This document shows, in pieces, positions 1 to 5,751 of a stretch of 10,815 bases of DNA. The notes beneath the pieces are model-generated. The model had not been told where the DNA came from. It searched no databases and was given only the letters and a program-made list of their open reading frames with translations. How positions within the stretch are numbered: the first letter of the stretch is position 1; every line of letters starts with the position of its first letter. The stretch lies in NCBI GenBank assembly GCA_023402355.1, contig JAEXCG010000056.1, positions 1 to 10,815 on the forward strand, given 5' to 3'. The DNA is from Bacillota bacterium. Lineage in GTDB: Bacteria > Bacillota > Clostridia > Christensenellales > Aristaeellaceae. The position numbers were made by a program, and so were the translations under genes.

Positions 1-57
1 CAGCAGAAGAGGCCGCACGCGCTCGTAAAACGCGCGCACGTCTTGATAGGGGATCAA
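1..57 (-). CDS. 5' fragment of an unidentified gene, cut by window edge
   Basis: Only about 19 codons are visible; reading starts with L-I-P-Y-Q-D-V and continues A-F-Y-E-R-V-R-P-L-L-L to the window edge. The pattern of alternating charged and hydrophobic residues resembles the first helix of GNAT acetyltransferases, but this is too little to name a family. The TTG at 57-55 is the first recognised start codon in frame after the promoter. A GTAGG ribosome-site-like stretch lies 13 bases before it, rather far, and is better spaced for an ATA codon at 63-61, so the true start is uncertain. A good promoter just upstream on the same strand is the main reason to believe the gene. Confidence 0.4.
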   Translation of the reverse strand, partial: MIPYQDVRAFYERVRPLLL

Positions 58-107
58 CCGTATGTGTATACCTACTTTCTTTATGGATGATGCAGAAGTT
101 ATCGTCC

Positions 108-135
108 ATTATAGCACAGGAATTGAAAACAGCAA
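108..135 (-). promoter_or_regulatory. Sigma-A promoter with extended -10 for the left-edge gene
   Basis: On the minus strand TTGCTG (135-130) is followed by a 16-base spacer and a perfect TATAAT (113-108), with the TGC of an extended -10 directly before it. Transcription would begin near 101, leaving a leader of about 44 bases before the TTG codon. It points away from the LysM gene. Confidence 0.65.
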
Positions 136-252
136 TGCCTCCCGGAAGTTTTTTCGCAAATCGCCTTTCTGCACGCCATACGCGCCCCGCGCATAGGGTA
201 TTGCGGGAACCCTCGCACATAAATCAACGCGCAAAAAAAAGGAGCGCTCATC

Positions 253-750
253 ATGGAGAATAGAAACATGCCCGCCACCCCCGGCATCGGCCCGGAAGGA
301 CTGCCGACGCCCTCCCTGCCGGATCAACAGCCCGCGACGCCCGGACCCGGACCCGTGGAACTGCCGACGCCCTCTCTGCCCGGCCCGCCGCCCAGCGGAG
401 GCAGCGCGTTCCGCTGCCCCTACGGCTATCAGGAGGCCGTCGTCCAATACAACCAGACGTTCACCGACCTGCTGCTCGCGCACAACGTCTCCTATCAGGC
501 GTTGCGCAGCGCCAACCCCAACCTCAGCACGTTCCGCCCCGCGCCCGGCACCCGTTACTGCGTTCCCCCGTCCGGCAGCCGCAGGCTCTGCGCCGCCGGG
601 TCCAGCTCTTACGTGATGGAGCCGGGCGACACGCTTTACACCCTGTCGCGCATGCTGGGCGTCTCGGAAGCGCTTCTGCTGCGCACGAACCCCACGCTCG
701 CCCCCGGCGACTTTCTGCCGGGCCGGGTGATCTGCCTGCCGGATCGCTGA
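253..750 (+). CDS. Two-module LysM protein with proline-rich N-terminus
   Basis: 165 residues, started at the ATG preceded by AAGGAG with good spacing. LysM modules bind N-acetylglucosamine-containing glycans such as peptidoglycan. Residues 7-46 are two copies of a 20-residue Pro-rich repeat containing L-P-T-P-S-L-P. Then follow two modules: residues 55-103 (degenerate, lacking G-D-T) and 113-161 (canonical, with P-G-D-T-L-Y, a T-N-P step and ending V-I-C-L-P). Each is bracketed by two cysteines exactly 48 residues apart (C55/C103 and C113/C161), as in many Clostridia LysM proteins of the C-P-x-G...I-C-I-P type. There is no signal peptide or membrane segment, so a spore-coat or cortex role, where proteins are deposited from the mother-cell cytosol, is possible but inferred. 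It is a single gene, convergent with the operon to its right. Confidence 0.85.
   Translation: MENRNMPATPGIGPEGLPTPSLPDQQPATPGPGPVELPTPSLPGPPPSGGSAFRCPYGYQEAVVQYNQTFTDLLLAHNVSYQALRSANPNLSTFRPAPGTRYCVPPSGSRRLCAAGSSSYVMEPGDTLYTLSRMLGVSEALLLRTNPTLAPGDFLPGRVICLPDR
271..390 (+). repeat. Two tandem 60-base repeats in the LysM gene
   Basis: Positions 271-330 and 331-390 are diverged tandem copies; the best conserved part is CTGCCGACGCCCTC at 301 and 361. They encode the two 20-residue Pro-rich units of the N-terminal linker and keep the frame. Confidence 0.8.
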
Positions 751-770
751 TGCCGGGCGCACATCAAAAT

Positions 771-806
771 CGCCGGTGCCGCGCACTGAGAAGCGCGGCA
801 CCGGCG
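771..806. terminator. Two-way Rho-independent terminator between LysM gene and TRAP operon
   Basis: A perfect 14-base stem (771-784 with 793-806) has an 8-base loop. On the plus strand it is followed by TGTTTTGTCGTTT, on the minus strand by ATTTTGATG. It lies between two convergent transcription units, so it can end both the LysM gene and the minus-strand operon ending in tatA. Confidence 0.85.
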
Positions 807-837
807 TGTTTTGTCGTTTCTGAAAGCCCCGTGCGTG

Positions 838-875
838 CCTAAACGGGCGGGCGTCCCCGCGCCGGCCCGTTTAGG
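838..875 (-). other. Hairpin overlapping the tatA stop codon
   Basis: An 11-base perfect inverted repeat (CCTAAACGGGC at 838-848 and its complement at 865-875) includes the TAA stop of tatA in its arm. No T-run follows on the minus strand, so it looks like a 3' end stabiliser ahead of the true terminator at 771-806 rather than a terminator itself. Confidence 0.55.
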
Positions 876-1047
876 CCGCGCCGCTCTTCGGTTCGTCCTG
901 CGCGGCGTCCTTCGCATCCCGGATCTCGCTCTTAAACTCCCGGATGCTCTGCCCCAGCGCCTTGCCGATGCCGGCGATCTTGCCGCCGCCGAAGATGACG
1001 AGCGCCAGCACGAGGATGAGAATCATTTCGGTTGTCCCCAGTCTCAT
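871..1047 (-). CDS. tatA: TatA, pore-forming subunit of twin-arginine translocase
   Basis: 58 residues. TatA forms the membrane channel that lets folded, twin-arginine-tagged proteins cross the cytoplasmic membrane, working with TatC. The sequence shows a very short N-terminus (M-R-L-G-T-T-E-M) with a polar Glu7, one membrane segment (about residues 8-19), the hallmark F-G hinge (F19-G20), then an amphipathic helix with K-I-A-G-I-G-K-A-L-G and S-I-R-E-F-K, and a short charged tail. Length and order fit TatA rather than the longer TatB. The start is set by GGGAGGAAGG just upstream. It lies 27 bases after dctM on the same strand, so it is the last gene of the TRAP operon. This placement makes sense because the first gene carries a Tat signal. 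No tatC is present in the window. Confidence 0.9.
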   Translation of the reverse strand: MRLGTTEMILILVLALVIFGGGKIAGIGKALGQSIREFKSEIRDAKDAAQDEPKSGAA

Positions 1048-1074
1048 GAAACCTTCCTCCCTTCAAAAAACGCG

Positions 1075-2373
1075 TCAGATCGCCGCCGCGCCGGTCAGCC
1101 AGACGAGGCCCATGGAGATCGGCTCGACGTACGTGATGAGGAGCAGCGCGACCGCCAGCGCCACGATGTAGGGGACGCAGGCCTTGGAGATCTGCTCAAA
1201 GCTCAGCCGCTTGCTCATGCCGCACGCGACATACAGGCAGTTGCCCACGGGGGGCGTAATCATCCCGATGCCCAGGTTCACGATCATGACAATGCCGACC
1301 AGATAGGGATTGACGCCCACGCTCGTGAGCACCGGGAGAAGAATCGGGGTGAAGAGCGCGATGGCGGAGACGGCGTTGAGGAACATGCCCGCAAACAGCA
1401 GCAGGATGTTGAAGAGCATCAGGATCAGGTACTTGTTCGTGGTAACGCTCAGCATCGCCTCCGCCAGAATCTGGGGAATGTGCCCGCGCGTCAGCACGAA
1501 GCCGAAGGTCTGCACGCTGCCCAGGATGAGCATGATGGTGCCCGCGCCAACGGCCGTGTTCACCAGAATCTTCGGCAGGTCCTTCCACTTCAGCGTCTTA
1601 TAAATCCATTTACCGCAGACAATGCCGTATACGCAGGCGATCGCGCCGGACTCGGTCGGCGTAAAGATGCCGGAATAGATGCCGCCGAGGATGATCAGGG
1701 GCATGACCAACGCCCAGATGCTCTCAAAGAAGGTCCTCACGGCCTCCTTCTTCGTGACCTTCTTGGTGTTGACAATGATATTCGGGTTTTTCTTCACGTA
1801 CATGTGCGCGTAGATCATCATCACGATCGCCATCAGGATGCCCGGGCCGAAGCCCGTCAAAAACAGCGTGCCCACGGACACCTCCGCCAGCACGGCGTAG
1901 GACACCATGCCGACGCTGGGCGGGATGATCTGGCCCAGCGTGCCCGCGGCGGCGGCGGTCGCGAGGCTGAAGTCCTCGTCGTACCCGGTCTTCTCCATTT
2001 CCGGCGTCATGATGCCGCCGATCGCGGCCGTGGTGGCGGGTGAGGAGCCGGAAATCGCGGCGAAGAACGCGCTGGCCGCGATGGTCACGTACGCCAGACC
2101 GCCCTTGAAGCGCCGGAAGAAAAGATTGATGAAATCGACCAGCTTTTTGCTCAGTCCGCCGTCGCCCATCAGGTTGCCGCAGAGTATGAAGAGCGGAATC
2201 GCCATGAGCTGATAGGAGGTCATGCCCGCGAACATCGTCTGCGCGACGACGACCATGTTGACGCGCATGCCCGTCATGATGATCGTGACGACGGCCGCCA
2301 GACCGAGGCATGCGCCGATCGGCGTTCCGATCAGCAATAGAACGAAGAATGTGCCGAACAGCCAGGCAATCAT
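1075..2373 (-). CDS. dctM: TRAP transporter large membrane subunit (DctM family)
   Basis: 432 residues, full family length, almost all membrane helices. DctM is the ion-coupled permease of TRAP transporters, which use a sodium or proton gradient to import organic acids, often sugar acids, delivered by a periplasmic-type binding protein. Family signatures visible are A-I-P-L-F-I-L near residue 58, S-G-S-S-P-A-T-T-A-A-I-G (108-119), G-T-L-G-Q-I-I-P-P-S (144-153), F-T-P-T-E-S-G-A and, near the C-terminus, M-I-T-P-P-V-G-N. Its ATG abuts the TAG of dctQ without a gap, and GGAGGAGG lies inside the dctQ end, so translation is probably coupled. tatA follows 27 bases later. Confidence 0.95.
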   Translation of the reverse strand: MIAWLFGTFFVLLLIGTPIGACLGLAAVVTIIMTGMRVNMVVVAQTMFAGMTSYQLMAIPLFILCGNLMGDGGLSKKLVDFINLFFRRFKGGLAYVTIAASAFFAAISGSSPATTAAIGGIMTPEMEKTGYDEDFSLATAAAAGTLGQIIPPSVGMVSYAVLAEVSVGTLFLTGFGPGILMAIVMMIYAHMYVKKNPNIIVNTKKVTKKEAVRTFFESIWALVMPLIILGGIYSGIFTPTESGAIACVYGIVCGKWIYKTLKWKDLPKILVNTAVGAGTIMLILGSVQTFGFVLTRGHIPQILAEAMLSVTTNKYLILMLFNILLLFAGMFLNAVSAIALFTPILLPVLTSVGVNPYLVGIVMIVNLGIGMITPPVGNCLYVACGMSKRLSFEQISKACVPYIVALAVALLLITYVEPISMGLVWLTGAAAI

Positions 2374-2913
2374 CTACTCAACCTCCTCCGCGATTTCCGC
2401 CGCCGTCTTTTCTCGTCCGCCGTCCGCGCCGTCCTTTTGAAAGACCGCACGAATCGCCAGATAGAAGCTGTAAAGCGTCAGGAGCAGCAGTCCGGCCATC
2501 ATCACGACGTAGACGACGCCCATCGGCCACTTGAGAATCGGCGTAAACTGCTCCATCAGCCGCGGGAGCTGAACCGCGCAGTAATAGTTCACGATTCCAT
2601 AGAAAACGCCGCAGATGAGCCAGCTCAGGCATTTCATCGTGCGCTTGACCGCGCCCGGCATCTTGTTTTGAACCAGCTCCACGCCGATCAGCTTGCCGCG
2701 GCGCGCCGCGATGTAGCTGGCAAACGTGGTGCTCCAGAGAAAGCAGTACTGCGAAAGCTCCGTCGTCCAGTTGACCGTGAGCGCGCTCATGCGGGCGATC
2801 ACCTGAATCGTCACGCAAAGCAGCATCCCGCCCACGGAAACGGCGGCGCCCAGAAACGCGAAGCGATCCATATGCTTAAACAATCGGTCCGCGCCGCTGA
2901 AAAATCCATCCAA
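2374..2913 (-). CDS. dctQ: TRAP transporter small membrane subunit (DctQ family)
   Basis: 179 residues. DctQ is the four-helix subunit that pairs with DctM. Four hydrophobic stretches are visible, at about residues 18-40, 49-67, 90-112 and 128-152. W-T-T-E-L-S-Q-Y (49-56) at the start of helix two matches the conserved W-x-x-E of the family. The C-terminus is a charged tail. The start is TTG: AGGAGG lies 8 bases before it, and the next in-frame ATG at codon 15 would cut into the region before helix one and has no such site. The stop codon touches the dctM start. A 68-base spacer with a strong hairpin separates it from dctP. Confidence 0.92.
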   Translation of the reverse strand: MDGFFSGADRLFKHMDRFAFLGAAVSVGGMLLCVTIQVIARMSALTVNWTTELSQYCFLWSTTFASYIAARRGKLIGVELVQNKMPGAVKRTMKCLSWLICGVFYGIVNYYCAVQLPRLMEQFTPILKWPMGVVYVVMMAGLLLLTLYSFYLAIRAVFQKDGADGGREKTAAEIAEEVE

Positions 2914-2940
2914 GGTATGAACCTCCTTTTTTCAAGAAAT

Positions 2941-2965
2941 GAAGGCCGGGATGAGCCCGGCCTTC
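2941..2965 (-). promoter_or_regulatory. Intercistronic hairpin between dctP and dctQ
   Basis: A perfect 10-base GC-rich stem (2941-2950 with 2956-2965) has a 5-base loop. On the minus strand it is followed by ATTTCTTG rather than a T-run, so it is at most a leaky terminator. Such hairpins after a binding-protein gene commonly protect the upstream mRNA and raise binding protein relative to permease. Confidence 0.6.
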
Positions 2966-2981
2966 GTGATGGGTGCGGCGG

Positions 2982-3974
2982 TCACTCGCCGACCTTGGCC
3001 TGAGCCGCCTGAAGCGCTTCGATGTACGGGCGCAGGTCGGTGTTCATGTACTTCTCGATCACGGGCGCGACGGCTTCCTTGAACGGCGTGAGGTCGTCGA
3101 TGTAGGTCACCACGATGTCGGCGCCCTGGGCGATCACCTCGTCGAGCTGCTTCTCCTCGGTCTCCTGCGCCAGCTTGATCTGGTAGTCGGCGGCCTCGTC
3201 GAAGGACTTCTGCACCGCCTCCTGCTCCTCGGCGGTGAGGGAGTTCCACAGGTCGAGATTCATGGTGACCGGTTCCACCGTAAACACGTGGCGGGTCATG
3301 GAAAAGTAGCGGTTTACCTCGTAGTACTTGTTGTTGATGTAGTTGTTCTGCGGGTTCTCCTGTGCGTCCACGGTGCCCATCTGCAGCGCGGTGAAGACCT
3401 CGGAATTGGCCAGCGGCACCGCGTTCATGCCCAGCGCGTTCATCATGTCCGCGAAGACCTGGCTCTCGGCGATGCGGATCGTGAGCCCCTTCAGGTCCTC
3501 CACCTTTTCGATCGGGCGCTTGGAATTGGAAATGTTACGCCAGCCGTTGTACCAGTAGCCCAACAGCTTGAGGTTGTACTTTTCGCACTCCTGCGCAAAG
3601 ACCTTCGCCTCGTCGGTCTTCATCATGGCAAACGCCTGCTCCGCGGTGTCGAACATGTAGGGCAGGTTCATCGCGTCGAAGGCCGGGACGATGTTGCACA
3701 CGCTCATCGGGTTCTCAATGCAGATATCGATGGTGCCCAGCGCGTTGCCTTCGACGGCCTTGGAGCCGGTCGCGAGCTGATTCGCCGGATAGATGTCCAG
3801 CGACAGCGTGCCGTTTGAGTACTCCTGCAGCTTTTCGTTCCAGAACTCAGCGCCCAGCTGATACGGGTGGACGGTCGAGCCGATGTGGTGCGTCGCGAAC
3901 GCGTAGTCGGCGGACGCGGCGGCGCACATCAGCACGAGGACGGCGCAAAGCAACAGTGCGAATATCTTTTTCAT
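2982..3974 (-). CDS. dctP: TRAP transporter solute-binding protein (DctP family)
   Basis: 330 residues. It captures the substrate outside the membrane and hands it to DctQM. A Sec signal peptide is clear: M-K-K start, hydrophobic core, and A-S-A cleavage before D23. C17 does not sit in a good lipobox because Met precedes it, so the protein may be shed or held by other means. Family marks include G-x-x-x-H-P-Y near residue 32, R146 (W-R-N-I-S-N), K-R-P-I at 152-155, and the conserved carboxylate-binding arginine R167 in L-T-I-R-I-A-E-S, followed by E-V-F-T-A-L-Q-M-G-T-V-D-A-Q-E-N-P. The substrate is therefore very probably a carboxylate, consistent with the neighbouring acid-sugar dehydratase-like enzyme. 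AGGAGGAG precedes the ATG. Confidence 0.94.
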   Translation of the reverse strand: MKKIFALLLCAVLVLMCAAASADYAFATHHIGSTVHPYQLGAEFWNEKLQEYSNGTLSLDIYPANQLATGSKAVEGNALGTIDICIENPMSVCNIVPAFDAMNLPYMFDTAEQAFAMMKTDEAKVFAQECEKYNLKLLGYWYNGWRNISNSKRPIEKVEDLKGLTIRIAESQVFADMMNALGMNAVPLANSEVFTALQMGTVDAQENPQNNYINNKYYEVNRYFSMTRHVFTVEPVTMNLDLWNSLTAEEQEAVQKSFDEAADYQIKLAQETEEKQLDEVIAQGADIVVTYIDDLTPFKEAVAPVIEKYMNTDLRPYIEALQAAQAKVGE

Positions 3975-3998
3975 GGGTTCTCCTCCTAAATCGATGGT

Positions 3999-4015
3999 CG
4001 GCCCTGCGCGGGCCG
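3999..4015 (-). other. Small hairpin between the dehydratase gene and dctP
   Basis: A perfect 6-base stem (3999-4004 with 4010-4015) closes a 5-base loop in the 67-base spacer, shortly before the dctP ribosome site. There is no T-run, so it is not a terminator. The five-gene unit otherwise shows no internal promoter here. Confidence 0.35.
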
Positions 4016-4041
4016 GGGGTGTTCTCGGTCATTAAATGAGA

Positions 4042-5310
4042 TCAGCGGTCGATGATGGAGCCGTCCTCGTGTGTCGCCCAGCTCGGCTTTCTGCCCTGGA
4101 AGGGGAACTTCTCCGCGATGTTGTCTACCAATTCAATTCCCAGACCGGGTCCTTCCGGCATGGTGATGTAGCCGTCCTTCACGCTGAGCGGCGCGCCCTT
4201 GATCATGGCGTTGAAGTCGCCGAAGGTGCCCGGCCACTCCTGCACCTCGAAGTTGGGCGCGACGGCGTCGACGTGCAGCGCGGCGACCGTGGAAATCGGG
4301 CCCAGCGGGTTGTGCGGGATGATGCCCACGCTCTTGGCCTCGGCGATGCGGGCGACCTTCATGCCGGCCGTGATGCCGCCGATGACGCACATGTCGGGGC
4401 GCAGGTAGGCCACGTCGGTGTTGTCCACGAGGTTGGCCAGCTCGTAGATGTTAAAGCAGCGCTCGCCGTTTGCGATCGGGATCGGGCACTGGGCGGAGAC
4501 GTACTTGGCGACCTCCGGATAATCGTTGAACGGGTCCTCAAAGAAGTGGATGATGTACTTGTCGAGCACCTTGCCGATTTCAATCGCCTCGATCGGCTTG
4601 CACTGGCGATGAATTTCCAGGGAAAGGTCGATTTCGTACCCGACGGCCTTTCGGATGGCCTTGAACATGGCCTCGTTCTTGGAGCACATGGCCGCGACGG
4701 TGTCCGAGGCGTTGGAGCTCATCGGGCGCACCCGGACGTGCTTCCAGCCCTCGTCGACGAGCGCCTTCACCTTGTCTGCCACCTCTTCCGGCGTCTTGCC
4801 GGAGGTCGTCTCATAGGCGCGAATCTTGTCGCGCACCTTGCCGCCCAGCAGCTGGTAAATCGGCACGCCCAGCGCCTTGCCCTTGATGTCCCACAGGGCG
4901 ATGTCGATGCCCGAAATCGCGGCGTTGACGATGGTGCCGCGGAAGTGGGGCGTGCGGGTCATGGCGTTCCAGAGCCACTCAATGCGGAACGGGTCCTGCC
5001 CGACGAGCAGGGATTCCAGCACCTTGAGCGCCTCGGCGGTCGCGGTCTGCCAGGCCCACGCGCCGCATTCGCCCCAGCCGACGATGCCGGCATCCGTTTC
5101 GACCCTGACCAGCAGCCAGCGCGACGCGCAGAGAATCGGTTCAACCTTGGTGATCTTCATGGCACTTCCTCCTTGATAGTGGGGTGATTCGACGGGAGCC
5201 TCTGCATAAGCCGCGGACGGCCCGAGCATGCCCAGCATGTTGCCGGCCGCCAGGCCCATCGAGCATGCCGACGCTCCCTTGAGAAAGGTTCTGCGGGAGA
5301 TGTTGTTCAT
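4042..5310 (-). CDS. Tat-signal-bearing enolase-superfamily acid-sugar dehydratase-like protein
   Basis: 422 residues from the ATG at 5310; an upstream in-frame ATG at 5391 lies before the predicted transcription start. Residues 1-36 are a textbook Tat signal: S-R-R-T-F-L-K (5-11), hydrophobic core, A-Y-A cleavage before E37. From M51 the protein is a complete mandelate racemase/muconate lactonizing-type enzyme, closest by eye to galactonate and mannonate dehydratases. It has an N-terminal capping domain (M-K-I-T-K-V-E, G-W-G-E) and a barrel with metal ligands E232 (in L-E-I-H), E258 (F-F-E-D-P) and E283 (N-G-E-R), plus H234, H333 (P-H-N-P-L-G-P) and E358 (Q-E-W). The usual first ligand Asp is Glu here, and R193-V-R195 stands where racemases carry K-x-K. 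These enzymes remove a C2 proton of a sugar acid and usually dehydrate it to a 2-keto-3-deoxy acid; the exact substrate cannot be told. It is the first gene of the TRAP operon. Confidence 0.88.
   Translation of the reverse strand: MNNISRRTFLKGASACSMGLAAGNMLGMLGPSAAYAEAPVESPHYQGGSAMKITKVEPILCASRWLLVRVETDAGIVGWGECGAWAWQTATAEALKVLESLLVGQDPFRIEWLWNAMTRTPHFRGTIVNAAISGIDIALWDIKGKALGVPIYQLLGGKVRDKIRAYETTSGKTPEEVADKVKALVDEGWKHVRVRPMSSNASDTVAAMCSKNEAMFKAIRKAVGYEIDLSLEIHRQCKPIEAIEIGKVLDKYIIHFFEDPFNDYPEVAKYVSAQCPIPIANGERCFNIYELANLVDNTDVAYLRPDMCVIGGITAGMKVARIAEAKSVGIIPHNPLGPISTVAALHVDAVAPNFEVQEWPGTFGDFNAMIKGAPLSVKDGYITMPEGPGLGIELVDNIAEKFPFQGRKPSWATHEDGSIIDR
5158..5174 (-). promoter_or_regulatory. Internal ribosome binding site and ATG inside the dehydratase gene
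   Basis: AAGGAGG (5174-5168) lies 7 bases before an in-frame ATG (5160-5158, codon 51). It is a stronger site than the AGGAAAGG used by the full-length start. It would give a 372-residue protein beginning M-K-I-T-K-V, the normal start of cytosolic family members. In the long form these bases encode Q-G-G-S-A, part of the linker after the signal peptide. Confidence 0.65.
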
Positions 5311-5378
5311 CACGTTCATCCTTTCCTGAAATCGTTTGGCGGTTTCGGTGTGTCGTTTTCGTCCCGCTCGTTGCAGCC

Positions 5379-5407
5379 AGTATATTTGCACAAAATCTCC
5401 CGGTCAA
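5379..5407 (-). promoter_or_regulatory. Sigma-A promoter of the dehydratase-TRAP-tatA operon
   Basis: TTGACC (5407-5402), a 17-base spacer and TATACT (5384-5379) form a near-consensus promoter on the minus strand. Transcription would start near 5372, giving a leader of about 60 bases before the ATG at 5310 and ruling out the upstream in-frame ATG at 5391. Confidence 0.8.
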
Positions 5408-5677
5408 GGTTCACTAAATCGACCTGTTTTTTCGCGCGCAGCGCCTGCCGCCTGCGCGCCAAACCCGAAAGCAGGCCCCTTTTACCACGGATGAAGCCCG
5501 CCTGCATCAGTTTTTGCATCTCGAATCGCTCCCTTTTTGAGGGGGTCCGCGCGAAAAAAGGCCCTACCTGAAAAAGCTGATGCCCAAGCCTTGCGTCACC
5601 CCCGCCGTTTCCGGAAAAGCGCGGCCGGAGCGGTCGCCGTCATCGCGCAAAAAGGTGCGCCGCGAGCCCGAGACGGC
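5408..5677. other. Gene-free upstream region of the operon with inverted repeats
   Basis: The interval between the operon promoter and the regulator's terminator holds no convincing gene. It has a nested pair of imperfect inverted repeats, the outer arms at 5504-5515 and 5571-5583 (GCATCAG-TTTTT type, one bulge) and the inner arms at 5532-5538 and 5555-5561. A separate 12-base inverted repeat (TTTTTTCGCGCG at 5427-5438 and its complement at 5548-5559) also occurs. These may be regulator binding sites or chance A/T and CG runs. Confidence 0.35.
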
Positions 5678-5723
5678 AAAGCGCCTGAACCCGCACGTTG
5701 GCATGCACGGGTTCAGGCGCTTT
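5678..5723. terminator. Strong hairpin terminator after the AraC-family gene
   Basis: A perfect 16-base stem (5678-5693 with 5708-5723) with a 14-base loop lies 28 bases past the regulator's stop codon. On the minus strand only TTT ends the stem before GCCG; on the plus strand TTTTATTTGCTGTTTT follows. It probably separates the regulator from the operon, though its T-run is better in the other direction. Confidence 0.7.
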
Positions 5724-5751
5724 TATTTGCTGTTTTACGCGGTTCAGCGGC

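Noticed and set aside
109..801. 230-codon minus-strand frame opposite the LysM gene
   Set aside because: It is antisense to a clear LysM protein, passes through the terminator stem and is a low-complexity Arg/Gly/Ala sequence.
811..2043. 410-codon open frame on the plus strand across tatA and dctM
   Set aside because: It lies antisense to two well recognised genes, is rich in Arg, His and Asp as expected for the reverse of GC-rich membrane protein codons, and has no ribosome site or family resemblance. The same applies to the long plus-strand frames at 2973-3818, 4036-5187 and 6955-7839.
3900..3974. DctP as a lipoprotein anchored at C17
   Set aside because: The residue before the cysteine is Met and no proper lipobox is present, while A-S-A before D23 gives a good ordinary cleavage site.
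5250..5310. Tat lipoprotein anchoring of the dehydratase at C16
   Set aside because: C16 is only nine residues past the twin arginines, inside the hydrophobic core, and A-S-A-C is a poor lipobox; the A-Y-A site before E37 is much better.
5327..5340. CcpA cre-like site TGAAATCGTTTGGC in the operon leader
   Set aside because: The first half matches the cre consensus, but the closing C-A is missing, so the site is no better than chance without support from related genomes.
5311..5391. Longer N-terminus of the dehydratase from an ATG at 5391
   Set aside because: This ATG overlaps the region of the -10 box and lies upstream of the predicted transcription start. The extra residues would also bury the twin-arginine motif far from the N-terminus. 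An ATG at 5319 is too close to the AGGAAAGG site.
5316..5519. 67-codon Arg/Lys-rich frame on the minus strand upstream of the dehydratase
   Set aside because: It has a fair AGGGAG site, but it runs through the operon promoter, resembles no known protein and has the composition of non-coding GC-rich DNA. A short peptide cannot be fully excluded.
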